A stretch of DNA of 39,335 nucleotides. Origin: Bradyrhizobium uaiense (GTDB lineage: Bacteria > Pseudomonadota > Alphaproteobacteria > Rhizobiales > Xanthobacteraceae). The position numbers were made by a program, and so were the translations under genes. How positions within the stretch are numbered: the stretch's first letter is position 1; each line of letters starts with the position of its first letter. Shown in pieces: positions 8,205-18,370 of the stretch. Location: positions 1-39,335 of the forward strand of contig NZ_VKHP01000058.1 of assembly GCF_010811875.1 (NCBI RefSeq). The letters run 5' to 3'. The notes beneath the pieces were generated by a model. That model did no database searches. It worked only from the letters and a program-made list of their open reading frames with translations, and had not been told where the DNA came from.

Positions 8205-8284
8205 TCCCGGGGCGCGGAAATCGATTACGTTCGACGTCATTGAATTCGGCGTGGTCGCTGGGGTACTGCTTGTCCAAACGCAAA

Positions 8285-8436
8285 CGTCATTGCGAGCCAA
8301 CGGGTCGCGCGAACGCGCGCCCGATGACAGGCTCCGCGAAGCAATCCATCGCACAGCATATGCGGAAGGATGGATTGCTTCGTCGCTTCAGCGCAAAATT
8401 GCTTTGCAATTTTGTCGCGAGCTCCTCGCAATGACG
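8285..8436. repeat. Palindromic intergenic repeat (cgtcattgcgag family), copy 1
   Basis: It opens with cgtcattgcgag and closes with ctcctcgcaatgacg, with inverted gaagcaatccat and atggattgcttcgtcgct inside. A second inner palindrome, caaaattgctttgcaatttt, is present. The same ends and inner arms recur at 18255-18339. It fills most of the gap between glgP and the thioesterase gene. Confidence 0.8.
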
Positions 8437-8465
8437 GCTGGACAGATTTGCAGCTAGGAAATTGC

Positions 8466-9284
8466 ATGCTCACCAAGACGCCGCACCTTTTCGATGAAGC
8501 AACTGCCGTGACTGCCGGCGACAGCCGCTGGCAGGGACGGACCAGCCCGGATTACTGGGCGTTCGTCGGCCCGTTCGGCGGCTGCACGGCGGCGACCATC
8601 CTGCGTGCCCTGATGCAACACCCGCAGCGCGCGGGCGATCCGCTGGCGCTGACGGTCAATTACTGTGCGCCGGTCGCCGAGGGCATGTTCGATCTCGACG
8701 TACGCCTGGTGAAGGCCAACCGCTCGAGCCAGCACTGGTCGGTCGAGATGACGCAAGGCGGCGGCGAGGTCGCGACGCTGGCAACCGCCGTGTTCGCCGA
8801 GCGCCGGCCGTCATGGTCGCACCAGCCGGCCGAATTTCCGGGTGCCGTGCCGTTCGAAGAGCTGCGGTCCTATCCGAAGCTCAAGATGACCTGGGCCAAC
8901 CAGTATGATTTCCGCTTCGCCGCGGGCGAGCCGAAGCTCGGCGGCGCTGCCGCGAGCGAGCCGTCGAGCCCATATTCGAAGCTCTGGATCGCCGATCGCG
9001 TGCCGCGCAAGCTCGATGCGCTGTCGCTGATGTCGATGTCGGATGCGTTCTTCGGCCGCGTCTTCCACGCGCGCCACGAGCTGGTGCCGTTCGGCACGGT
9101 GTCGCTGACGACTTATTTCCACGCCGACGCGGCCGATCTCGACGCCGAGGATACCACCCGCGTGCTCGCCACAGCCGACGCCAAGGTGTTCCACAAGAGC
9201 TACGGCGACCAGCACGGCGAATTATGGTCACCCTCCGGCCGCCTGCTCGCGACCACGACGCAGATCGCCTATTTCAAGGTGTAA
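8466..9284 (+). CDS. Acyl-CoA thioesterase family protein, double hot-dog
   Basis: 272 residues, the length of TesB-like double-hotdog thioesterases. The N-terminal half has the GPFGGCTAATILRAL helix that packs on the sheet, preceded by the ligand-facing strand (DYWAFV). The second half holds ALSLMSMSDAFFGR and VSLTTYFHADA, the positions where the family places its Asp and Thr/Ser-Gln active-site elements. It probably hydrolyses acyl-CoA in the cytoplasm; chain preference is unknown. ATG 8466 is preceded by an AGGA sequence. The frame is open upstream into the repeat, which I exclude. Confidence 0.82.
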   Translation: MLTKTPHLFDEATAVTAGDSRWQGRTSPDYWAFVGPFGGCTAATILRALMQHPQRAGDPLALTVNYCAPVAEGMFDLDVRLVKANRSSQHWSVEMTQGGGEVATLATAVFAERRPSWSHQPAEFPGAVPFEELRSYPKLKMTWANQYDFRFAAGEPKLGGAAASEPSSPYSKLWIADRVPRKLDALSLMSMSDAFFGRVFHARHELVPFGTVSLTTYFHADAADLDAEDTTRVLATADAKVFHKSYGDQHGELWSPSGRLLATTTQIAYFKV

Positions 9285-9392
9285 GCAGGCCGCGACTATC
9301 CACATGGCCGGATTGGACCGGGTTGCCTATTTCAAGGGTTGAGGGAACATTGGCGCGTCGCTTCTGTTCCACGCCCTTGGGAGCTCAGCCGC

Positions 9393-10370
9393 ATGTCCGA
9401 AGCCGACAATTCCAAACCGTCCCGCATCGCGCTGCTTGGCGTTCCCATCGAAATCGGCGCCTCGCAGGCCGGCCCGCTGATGGGACCGGACGCGCTGCGC
9501 ACCGCGGGCATCGCGCGCCTGCTCGAGCAGCTCGACTTCCGCGTTGACGACCATGGCAACCTTGCGATCCCGCAAGTCGTGGCCGACGGCCCCGTGCCGG
9601 CCAACACCAAATTCTACGACGAGGTGAAGACCTGGACCCGCGCGCTGTCCGAGCGCGCCTACTGGCTGGCGCATTCCGGCGCGATCCCGATCTTCATGGG
9701 CGGCGATCACTCGCTGTCGATGGGCTCGATCAACGGCGTCGCGCGCTACTGGCAGGAAAAAGGCCGGCCGCTGTTTGCGCTGTGGGTCGACGCGCATGCC
9801 GACTACAACACGCCGGCCACGACCATCACCGGCAACATGCACGGCATGTCGGCAGCCTTCCTGTGCGGCGAGCCCGGCCTCGACGATCTGCTCGGCGGAC
9901 TGCCGCGCGCCTCGATCCCGCCCGAGCAACTCGACCTGATCGGCACCCGCTCGGTCGATCCGCTGGAGCGCAAGCTGCTGCGGCAACGCAACGTCTCGAT
10001 ATCAGACATGCGCCAGATCGACGAGTTCGGGGTCGCCGTGCTGACCCGCCGCGTCATCGACCGCGTCAAGGCAAAGAACGGTGTGCTGCATGTCTCGTTC
10101 GACGTCGACTTCCTCGACCCGGAGGTCGCACCCGGCGTCGGCACCACGGTGCCGGGGGGCGCGACCTATCGGGAAGCCCATCTCATCATGGAGCTGCTGC
10201 ACGATTCCGGACTGGTGCGCTCGCTCGACATCGTCGAGCTCAATCCTTTCCTCGACGAGCGCGGCCGCACCGCGCGCGTCGCCGTCGAATTGATCGGCAG
10301 CCTGTTCGGTCTGCAGATTACGGACCGGCAGACGCCGAGTAATGCCGTGCTGCCGGAGATGGGGGAGTAG
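9393..10370 (+). CDS. rocF: Arginase
   Basis: 325 residues of the ureohydrolase superfamily. The Mn-binding motifs are all present: GGDHSLSMGS, DAHADYNTP and SFDVDFLDP. The arginase-type loop TTITGNMHGM, the APGVGT stretch and LDIVELNPFLD favour arginase (L-arginine to ornithine + urea) over agmatinase. ATG 9393 (MSEADNSKPSRIALLG) lies behind a GGGAG; an in-frame start at 9339 adds 18 unlike residues. Arginine catabolism fits the nitrogen economy of soil alphaproteobacteria. No ornithine cyclodeaminase gene is adjacent. Confidence 0.92.
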   Translation: MSEADNSKPSRIALLGVPIEIGASQAGPLMGPDALRTAGIARLLEQLDFRVDDHGNLAIPQVVADGPVPANTKFYDEVKTWTRALSERAYWLAHSGAIPIFMGGDHSLSMGSINGVARYWQEKGRPLFALWVDAHADYNTPATTITGNMHGMSAAFLCGEPGLDDLLGGLPRASIPPEQLDLIGTRSVDPLERKLLRQRNVSISDMRQIDEFGVAVLTRRVIDRVKAKNGVLHVSFDVDFLDPEVAPGVGTTVPGGATYREAHLIMELLHDSGLVRSLDIVELNPFLDERGRTARVAVELIGSLFGLQITDRQTPSNAVLPEMGE

Positions 10371-10387
10371 CGGAGCGCTCTTCCAGT

Positions 10388-10512
10388 CCCGTCATCCTTA
10401 GGTGCGAGCCTTGCGGCGCAACTGCGCCGCTGGGCGAGCCTCGAAGGATGCACGGCCACAGTCGGGCCGTCGACCCTTCGAGACGCGCTTCGCGCTCCTC
10501 AGGGTGACGGGA
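10388..10512. repeat. Palindromic repeat (cgtcatcctgagg family), copy 1
   Basis: Begins cccgtcatccttagg and ends ctcctcagggtgacggga, with gaggctcgcc-like and gacgcgcttcgcgc palindromes inside. It is a near-identical reverse complement of the element at 18115-18246. It lies between arginase and the pckA terminator. Confidence 0.8.
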
Positions 10513-10552
10513 TGACTTAGCATCGCGCGGCGATAGAGAGATCGAAAAACAG

Positions 10553-10579
10553 AAAAGGCGGCCACGAGGGCCGCCTTTT
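10553..10579 (-). terminator. Rho-independent terminator of pckA
   Basis: Perfect 11-bp stem (aaaaggcggcc, 10553-10563, with ggccgcctttt, 10569-10579) and a 5-base loop. Read on the minus strand it ends in a T-rich run (ttttctgttttt) about 27 bases after the pckA stop. Confidence 0.85.
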
Positions 10580-10605
10580 CAAATCACGAAATCAGCGCGA
10601 GCCAG

Positions 10606-12222
<1,617 letters not shown>

Positions 12223-13106
12223 GAAGAACCTCCTCGAACCCGCGTATCCTTGTTCGCGCGAATGTCGCTAGTCGCGCCCCGTCGCGGTGATGACCGTCAT
12301 CAGAATATAGCCTCTCGGCCCCGGTCCGGCGACCTAATAGTGGGGATCGCCGGGCTTGCCAAGCCAGTCGAACGGCTTTTGGTTTATTCCAAGGCGGGCA
12401 CATCATCTGGCGCAAATACCGCAGCGCGAAACGCTTTCGCTTTGCTTTCGTTTTCTCGTTGTTTTCGCCGCGCTCGGACGACGTTTCGTCGCCTTTCCTG
12501 CTGCGAACAAGGCGTTGCGATGCACAAAGAGTGCCAGCGAACAGCATGTGCCCAGCGCCGTGCAAACCAAAAGGCATCGAGAATGCCGGGTATGCATTTC
12601 GCGCTGAGGATGTGCCGTTGAAACAAGCTGCCACGAGTTGACGCCGTCCACGATCGCGTTGCACATGGCAGGCACCGTTGGTCGGCAATGAGCAGCAGAT
12701 GAGCAGGTTCGATCAAGCTCAACACGCCAGCGTCGAAGCTCGATCATCTCAATGCCTGGCAACGGCGAAATGTTCCGCAACGCAATCATGTGCAGCGTCG
12801 ATGAGATCGTTGACCGCAACGATCGATGGTAACGCAATCACCGCGTCGCATGCGCGCGTCGACGCGGCCGGCACGTCGCGGTCAGCGTGTGCAGCAGCGC
12901 CAGAACTTCGCGCGCGCATGAAGCCGACCAGCGATGACGTGAAGTGCACGCACGAAATGATTGCGCTGTCACGCACGCTGCGAAGCGCGCGATGGCGGTT
13001 GGAAGCACTCTCGCTCCGCCTCGGCGAGCGGGCAGGCAGCCACGGCCATGCGACACCATGCCTCGCCGGACGCAGCACCGCCGTTCGGAGCGAGCCGGTC
13101 GCTCCG
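12223..13106. other. Long gap without a recognisable gene
   Basis: About 880 bases between pckA and the HugZ-like gene. All six frames hold only short or low-quality ORFs, and none shows a family motif, good ribosome-binding site and normal codon use together. Composition is less GC-rich than the flanks and full of scattered gatcg/cgatg words. On the minus strand a basic stretch (KATKRRPSAAKTTRKRKQ, about 12400-12520) is the only suggestive peptide. The right part must hold the pckA promoter. A decayed gene or a non-coding RNA is possible. Confidence 0.5.
12229..12233 (-). promoter_or_regulatory. Ribosome-binding site deciding the GTG start of pckA
   Basis: GGAGG on the minus strand, 6 bases before the GTG at 12222. 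No ATG in frame nearby is as well placed. Confidence 0.75.
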
Positions 13107-13841
13107 CTATCCCTTGGCGCGCGCCTCGCCGGCGAGCCGCACCAGCATCTTGCGCAGCTCGGTGCCGTTGGTGACCCGTTCGGGGAAATCGAGCCGCAGC
13201 GTGTTGCGGCCGGCCTGCATGTCCATGCCGTCGGGGTCGCAGCCGGTGCAGAGCCAGTCGGCGCTTGGCGCGCCGAGCAGCCGCGTGGCGTAGAGGTCCA
13301 TGGCCTCGCGGTGATCCTCGTTCATATGTGCCACCGCGCCCGCCTCGGCCTCCAGCAGCGCGTCGGCCCCGGTGAGATCGGTCAGGAATTGCGCGGGCTT
13401 GAGGTCGACGATGCGGCCGAACCCGGCCACCAGATGGGCGCCGCTCGGCCGGATCACGAAGAACGAAAAATCCTTAAATTCTACAAAGGCTTCCGCCGAT
13501 GGATGGACGCCGAGATAGCGTCCCCTGACGAGGTCGCGCTCGGCCTCGGTGACCTCCTCCGCCCGCCCCGCCAGCATGATCCGGGCGCCCTCCAGCGGAT
13601 CGCCCTCGGCGCGCTCGTCCAGCATCAGCGACACCCTGTTGTCGGCAAGGATATTCTTGGTGTGCACCGCCAGCCGGGAAATCAGCAGGATCGGCGCGCC
13701 GTCGGGATGGCTCGCCAGGCTGACCAGCGAGCAATAGGGATCGCCGGTCCCGGCCATCAGGGTAGCAAGCGCGCCCTGGCGGCTGCGGCGGAGCAGCGAG
13801 CGGGCAAGGCGGAAAGGGTCGAAGTCGTCGGTCGGTTGCAT
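13107..13841 (-). CDS. HugZ-like pyridoxamine-phosphate-oxidase-fold protein
   Basis: 244 residues. The N-terminal split-barrel FMN-binding-like domain (about 10-150) shows GALATLMAGTGDPYCSLV and GAPILLISRLAVHTKNI. A C-terminal DUF2470 domain shows AVAHMNEDHREAMDLYA, the His-containing motif shared with HugZ-type haem oxygenases and chloroplast split-barrel proteins. It probably binds haem or flavin; haem degradation is a reasonable guess but unproven. I set the start at 13841 (MQPTDDFDPFRLARSLL); the frame runs 22 residues further upstream. Divergent from chvI. Confidence 0.83.
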   Translation of the reverse strand: MQPTDDFDPFRLARSLLRRSRQGALATLMAGTGDPYCSLVSLASHPDGAPILLISRLAVHTKNILADNRVSLMLDERAEGDPLEGARIMLAGRAEEVTEAERDLVRGRYLGVHPSAEAFVEFKDFSFFVIRPSGAHLVAGFGRIVDLKPAQFLTDLTGADALLEAEAGAVAHMNEDHREAMDLYATRLLGAPSADWLCTGCDPDGMDMQAGRNTLRLDFPERVTNGTELRKMLVRLAGEARAKG

Positions 13842-14080
13842 GGGCCTATCGGGGTCATTTTGGGGCGAATCGGGCCGGTTCCCTTTGAAAAAAGGGCCTT
13901 TTCTCACGGTCTCAGGGTGCTATATGGGGTCCATCGCATGGGTCGCAGAGCGTTATTTGCGGAACTCGGTCACACTTCAGCCCAGCTTGCATTGCTCGTT
14001 GACCGCGCTCGAAGCCCATTTCTAACGGCGAGTCGCCTGAGTGCCCGCCGTTTAAGCCACTCTCATTGTGAAAGCAGCTC

Positions 14081-14782
14081 ATGCCCACAATCGCCTTGGT
14101 CGACGACGACCGCAACATTCTCACGTCGGTCTCGATCGCGCTCGAAGCCGAAGGCTATCGCATCATGACCTACACGGACGGTGCGTCGGCGCTGGATGGA
14201 TTTCGCACGTCGCCGCCCGATCTTGCGATCCTCGATATCAAGATGCCGCGCATGGACGGCATGGAAACGCTGCGCCGGCTCCGCCAGAAGTCCGACCTGC
14301 CGGTGATCTTCCTCACCTCGAAGGATGAGGAGATCGACGAACTGTTCGGCCTGAAAATGGGCGCCGACGATTTCATCCGCAAGCCGTTCTCGCAGCGCCT
14401 GCTGGTCGAACGCGTCAAGGCCGTGCTCCGCCGCGGTCAGCCGAAGGACCCGGCCGCCGCACCGAAGGAGCCGGACGCCCGCGCGCTCGACCGCGGCCTG
14501 CTGCGGATGGATCCGGAGCGCCACACCTGCACCTGGAAGAACGAGCCGGTGACGCTCACCGTGACCGAATTCCTGATCCTCCAGGCGCTCGCCACCCGCC
14601 CCGGCGTCGTGAAGAGCCGCAACGCGCTGATGGACGCAGCCTATGACGACCAGGTCTATGTCGACGACCGCACCATCGACAGCCACATCAAGCGGCTGCG
14701 CAAGAAGTTCAAGGTGGTCGACGACGACTTCGAGATGATCGAGACGCTGTACGGCGTCGGCTATCGCTTCAAGGAAGCCTGA
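14081..14782 (+). CDS. chvI: ChvI-type response regulator
   Basis: 233 residues of the OmpR class. The receiver domain (1-120) has the acidic pocket VDDD (8-10), phospho-acceptor Asp52 in LAILDIKMPRMDG, the Thr switch in FLTSK and Lys of FIRKPF. The winged-helix DNA-binding domain (about 140-230) has VTLTVTEFLILQALA and DDRTIDSHIKRLRKKF. Overall it matches ChvI/ExoS-ChvI regulators, which control envelope, exopolysaccharide and acid or host-adaptation genes in Rhizobiales. It is followed about 100 bases later by its kinase ChvG, and the block continues into hprK and PTS genes. Confidence 0.93.
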   Translation: MPTIALVDDDRNILTSVSIALEAEGYRIMTYTDGASALDGFRTSPPDLAILDIKMPRMDGMETLRRLRQKSDLPVIFLTSKDEEIDELFGLKMGADDFIRKPFSQRLLVERVKAVLRRGQPKDPAAAPKEPDARALDRGLLRMDPERHTCTWKNEPVTLTVTEFLILQALATRPGVVKSRNALMDAAYDDQVYVDDRTIDSHIKRLRKKFKVVDDDFEMIETLYGVGYRFKEA

Positions 14783-14886
14783 TCTGCGCCTCCCGGGCGG
14801 CTTGTTGACTGACAGGCTCCGCACGGCTGGGGTAAGCTCGGGCAAACATCTGCTTCGCGGGACGACATCCATACCAACCGGCAGCT

Positions 14887-16701
14887 TTGCCAGTGCTTGA
14901 TCGAACGCAGCTCGAGCAAGGCCAGAACACCGAGGACGCCTCGCAGCTCCTCGATCAAGAGGCCGTGGCCGACGATCTGGTGCAGGACAAGGGCTGGCGC
15001 CGTCCACTCGGTTGGCTGCGCCGTGCCGGTCAGTTCTTCTTCGCGCTGTCGTTCTCGAGCCTGACGCGGCGCATCGTCTCGCTCAATCTCGCCGGCCTCG
15101 TCGCGCTGGTCGCAAGCATCCTCTATCTCTCGCAGTTCCGCGCCGGCCTGATCGAGGCACGGACGCAGAGCCTCCTGGTCTATGCCGAGATCATCTCGGA
15201 GGCGATCGCGGCGTCCGCGACCGTCGAAGGCAATACCGTCACCATCGATCCCGACCGGCTGCTCGACCTGAAGCCCGGCGAGAGTTTTGGCCAGCCGGAT
15301 GAATCGGCTGATTTCTCGATCAATCCCGAGCGTCTCGCGCCGATCCTGCGCCGCCTGATCGCGCCGACCAAGACGCGGGCCCGCATCTTCGACCGCGATG
15401 GCGGCCTGATCCTCGACAGCCGCAATCTGTTCGCGCGCGGCGACGTGCTGCGCATGGAGCTGCCGCCGCCGTCGGAAAAGCCGTCGCTGTATGAGAAGAG
15501 CAAGGCCACCATCAAGACCTGGCTCAACCGCGGCGACCTGCCGATCTACCGCGAGCTCGGCCCCGAAGGCGGCCGGGGCTATTCAGAAGTCGCGCAATCG
15601 CTCGATGGCATGAAGGGCAGCGCGGTGCGCGTCACCGACCGCGGCGCGATCATCGTGTCGGTTGCCGTTCCCGTGCAACATTTCCGCGCCGTGCGCGGCG
15701 CGTTGATGCTGACCACCCAGGGCGACGACATCGACCAGCTGGTGATGTCCGAGCGCCTCGCCATCCTCAAGATCGGCGGGGTCGCCTCCGCCGTCATGAT
15801 CGTGCTGTCGCTGCTGTTGGCGAGCACGATCGCAGGCCCGGTGCGGCGGCTCGCCGAAAGCGCCGAGCGGGTCCGTCACCGCATCCAGACCCGCGTCGAG
15901 ATTCCCGATTTCACCGGACGCCGCGACGAGATCGGCCATCTCTCCGGCGCGCTGCGCGACATGACCAACGCACTCTACAGCCGCATCGAGGCGATCGAGA
16001 TGTTCGCCGCCGATGTCGCCCATGAGCTGAAGAACCCGCTGACGTCGCTACGATCAGCAGTCGAGACGCTGCCATTGGCGCGCAACGAGAACAGCCGCGG
16101 GCGGCTGCTCGCCGTGATCGAGCATGACGTCAGGCGGCTCGATCGCCTGATCTCCGACATATCCGACGCGAGCCGGCTCGATGCCGAATTGCAGCGTCAG
16201 GACATGGCGCCGGTCGATCTGCGCCGGCTGCTGACGACACTGACCAGCGTCGCCAACGAGACCAGGCTCGGCCACGACGTCGCCGTCGAAGCCCGCTTCG
16301 AGGGCCGCGGACCGACCGATTCGCTCTCGGTGCCCGGCCATGATTCCCGGCTCGGCCAGGTGATCTCGAACCTGCTCTCGAACGCGCAATCGTTCTCCAA
16401 GCCTGGCGACAAGGTGCGCATCGTCTGCCGCCGCACCCGCGGCGAGGTCGAGATCGTGGTCGACGATGATGGGCCTGGCATCGGCGAGGACGCGCTGGAG
16501 CGGATCTTCGAGCGCTTCTACACCGACCGGCCGCACCAGGGTTTCGGCCAGAACTCCGGCCTTGGGCTTTCGATCTCCAAGCAGATCATCGACGCGCATG
16601 GCGGGCGCATCTGGGCGGAGAACCGTCCGGGCCCTGCGGACGAAGACGGCAAGCCCACCGTGGCCGGCGCACGTTTCGTGGTCAGGCTGCCAATACTATG
16701 A
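14887..16701 (+). CDS. chvG: ChvG-type sensor histidine kinase
   Basis: About 604 residues. A cytoplasmic N-tail is followed by a first membrane helix (about 60-80: SLNLAGLVALVASILYL), a ~230-residue periplasmic sensor, a second helix (VASAVMIVLSLLLASTIAGP) and HAMP (PVRRLAESAERVRHRIQ). The HisKA domain has the phospho-accepting His379 in FAADVAHELKNPLTS. The HATPase domain has NLLSNAQSFS, DDGPGIG and NSGLGLSIS. It phosphorylates ChvI. In rhizobia the periplasmic repressor ExoR binds this sensor; exoR is not in this window. The start is uncertain (TTG 14887 or GTG 14893). It overlaps hprK by 4 bases. Confidence 0.93.
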   Translation: MPVLDRTQLEQGQNTEDASQLLDQEAVADDLVQDKGWRRPLGWLRRAGQFFFALSFSSLTRRIVSLNLAGLVALVASILYLSQFRAGLIEARTQSLLVYAEIISEAIAASATVEGNTVTIDPDRLLDLKPGESFGQPDESADFSINPERLAPILRRLIAPTKTRARIFDRDGGLILDSRNLFARGDVLRMELPPPSEKPSLYEKSKATIKTWLNRGDLPIYRELGPEGGRGYSEVAQSLDGMKGSAVRVTDRGAIIVSVAVPVQHFRAVRGALMLTTQGDDIDQLVMSERLAILKIGGVASAVMIVLSLLLASTIAGPVRRLAESAERVRHRIQTRVEIPDFTGRRDEIGHLSGALRDMTNALYSRIEAIEMFAADVAHELKNPLTSLRSAVETLPLARNENSRGRLLAVIEHDVRRLDRLISDISDASRLDAELQRQDMAPVDLRRLLTTLTSVANETRLGHDVAVEARFEGRGPTDSLSVPGHDSRLGQVISNLLSNAQSFSKPGDKVRIVCRRTRGEVEIVVDDDGPGIGEDALERIFERFYTDRPHQGFGQNSGLGLSISKQIIDAHGGRIWAENRPGPADEDGKPTVAGARFVVRLPIL

Positions 16702-17138
16702 GCGACAATTCAAGCGTGCACGCATCCGCCGTTCTGGTCGGCGAGCGTGCGGTGCTGATCCGCGGCCCGTCGGGCTCCGGCAAGTCGCGCCTCGCCTTCG
16801 ATCTGATTCTCGCCGGACGCTCCGGAGCACTCCCGCCGGCCGTTTTGGTGGGGGATGACCGTGTCCATCTCGACACAGCCGGCGAACAATTGTGGGTTCG
16901 CCCGGCACCGCAATTGGCCGGTTTGATCGAGATCCGCGCCCTCGGAATCCGCCATTGCCCGTTCGCAAGCGAGGCCGTGGTCGGGCTGATCGTCGACCTC
17001 GCCGCCGACGATGCCGAGCGGCTGCCGCCGCCCGAGGCGCTCAGGACTCGCCTTAATGGCATCATACTACCGCGAATTGGCGTGCCGGCCCGCTTCCAAC
17101 CCCTGCCGCTGGTTGTCGCTGCGCTGACGACAACCTGA
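16698..17138 (+). CDS. hprK: Short HPr kinase/phosphorylase
   Basis: 146 residues, about half the length of the Firmicutes enzyme. Only the C-terminal kinase domain is present, as is normal in Alphaproteobacteria. Walker A is GPSGSGKSR (23-31), GDDRVHLD is the catalytic Asp region, and IEIRALGIRH is the HprK signature; the usual C-terminal helices are shortened. It phosphorylates HPr on a serine. The start codon sits in ATGA overlapping the chvG stop, so the genes are translationally coupled, tying sensor and PTS control together. Confidence 0.9.
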   Translation: MSDNSSVHASAVLVGERAVLIRGPSGSGKSRLAFDLILAGRSGALPPAVLVGDDRVHLDTAGEQLWVRPAPQLAGLIEIRALGIRHCPFASEAVVGLIVDLAADDAERLPPPEALRTRLNGIILPRIGVPARFQPLPLVVAALTTT

Positions 17139-17352
17139 AAGTTCATGGTCCCGTAATCTTGCGGCTAATTGTGGGAAGGGAATTGGTAACCATATCACAT
17201 CCACTATCGCGTCGGATTTTGCCGGCGCAGCCTCCCCTCTCTACCGCCAGGAACCGGGAGACTAGCCAAGATGCCCCCTTGCGCGGGGCCTCTGGATGGT
17301 CAAAGTGGCGCGTTCGTGCGGTGCACCAAAGGGCGCCCGCGAGGAGTTTCCG

Positions 17353-17754
17353 ATGATTGGTCTAGTGCTGGTGACCCATGGGCGCCTTGCCGACGAGTTC
17401 CGAGCTGCGCTCGAACACGTCATGGGTCCGCAGAAACAAATTGAAGCGATTACGATCGGGGCCGAGGATGATTCCGATCTCTGTCGAAGCGACATCATCG
17501 AAGCGGTGAATCGCGTCGATAGCGGCGACGGCGTTGCGATCCTCACCGACATGTTCGGCGGCACGCCGTCCAACCTTGCGATCTCCTGCATGAGCCGTCC
17601 CAAGGTGGAAGTGCTCGCAGGCATCAATCTTCCCATGCTGGTCAAGCTTGCCAAGGTTCGCGAGGAGCGTTCGCTGCCCGACGCGATCGCAATGGCGCAG
17701 GAAGCCGGCCGCAAATACGTCACCATCGCCAGCCGCGTTCTCGCCGGCAAATGA
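17353..17754 (+). CDS. PTS EIIA component, mannose family (ManX-like)
   Basis: 133 residues. IGLVLVTHGRLADEF places the phosphorylated histidine at His9, and AILTDMFGGTPSNLA is the family's second signature. No EIIB, EIIC or EIID is present, so this is a regulatory EIIA taking phosphate from HPr rather than a sugar transporter part. The start is set by GAGGAG about 8 bases upstream of ATG 17353. A 214-base gap separates it from hprK, long enough for its own promoter. It overlaps the HPr gene by 4 bases. Confidence 0.92.
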   Translation: MIGLVLVTHGRLADEFRAALEHVMGPQKQIEAITIGAEDDSDLCRSDIIEAVNRVDSGDGVAILTDMFGGTPSNLAISCMSRPKVEVLAGINLPMLVKLAKVREERSLPDAIAMAQEAGRKYVTIASRVLAGK

Positions 17755-18077
17755 GCGACGAGGCCCCGGGCGAAAACCATGTCGGCCCGGGCGTGCCAGC
17801 GGGCGCCATCTCGCGCGAACTCCTGATCGTCAACAAGCGCGGCCTGCATGCGCGGGCATCGGCCAAATTCGTCCAGACGGTCGAGCGCTTCAACGCCGAG
17901 ATCTGGGTCACGCGCGGCGGTGAGACCGTCGGCGGCACCTCGATCATGGGATTGATGATGCTCGCCGCAGGGCCCGGCACCACGGTCGTGGTCTCCGCGA
18001 AGGGCGCCGAAGCGGAGCAAGCGCTCGACGCCATCGCCGAACTCGTCGCCAGCAAGTTCAACGAGGAAGGCACGTAA
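17751..18077 (+). CDS. HPr-type phosphocarrier protein
   Basis: 108 residues with a ~20-residue N-terminal extension before the HPr domain. The EI-dependent phosphohistidine is His33 in KRGLHARASAKF. The serine targeted by HprK is Ser64 in TSIMGLMML. It carries phosphate from EI (ptsP/ptsI, not in this window) to EIIA. Ser-phosphorylation by the HprK encoded just upstream would block that flow. ATGA overlap with the EIIA gene indicates coupled translation. Followed directly by two intergenic repeats. Confidence 0.93.
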   Translation: MSDEAPGENHVGPGVPAGAISRELLIVNKRGLHARASAKFVQTVERFNAEIWVTRGGETVGGTSIMGLMMLAAGPGTTVVVSAKGAEAEQALDAIAELVASKFNEEGT

Positions 18078-18114
18078 CGGCGATCCTCAGCCGCTACGCT
18101 GAGCGAAGCCTCTC

Positions 18115-18246
18115 CCCGTCATCCTGAGGAGCGCGAAGCGCGTCTCGAAGGATGCACGGCCCGACCGGTGGCCGTCGATCCTTCGAGGCTCGCAAGAGCT
18201 CGCACCTCCAGCGACAATGGCAAAGCCATTGCGCGGGGATGACGGG
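18115..18246. repeat. Palindromic repeat (cgtcatcctgagg family), copy 2
   Basis: Starts cccgtcatcctgaggagcgc and ends gcgcggggatgacgggt. It is the inverted counterpart of 10388-10512, with matching blocks gcgaagcgcgtctcgaagg and ccttcgaggctcgc, and a few substitutions between copies. It lies immediately after the HPr gene. Confidence 0.8.
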
Positions 18247-18254
18247 TCTATCCT

Positions 18255-18339
18255 CGTCATTGCCAGCGAAGCGAAGCAATCCATAGCGCAGCAAGTACAG
18301 AGATGGATTGCTTCGTCGCTGTCGCTCCTCGCAATGACG
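18255..18339. repeat. Palindromic repeat (cgtcattgcgag family), copy 2
   Basis: cgtcattgccagcgaagcga at the left and gctcctcgcaatgacg at the right, with caatccat and atggattg facing each other inside. A shorter version of 8285-8436, placed back-to-back with the preceding repeat in the gap between convergent genes. Confidence 0.8.
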
Positions 18340-18370
18340 ATGTTGATAGATTCGCGGACTCTGAGCGGCG

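Noticed and set aside
12403..12837. Minus-strand frame with a basic, histone-H1-like tail (KATKRRPSAAKTTRKRKQ)
   Set aside because: The N-terminal two thirds is unlike any protein, there is no convincing ribosome-binding site, and codon use is atypical. The basic stretch alone is weak evidence.
12678..14168. 496-residue plus-strand frame spanning the gap and the HugZ-like gene
   Set aside because: Most of it is the antisense shadow of the HugZ-like gene, and its tail runs into chvI in the wrong frame.
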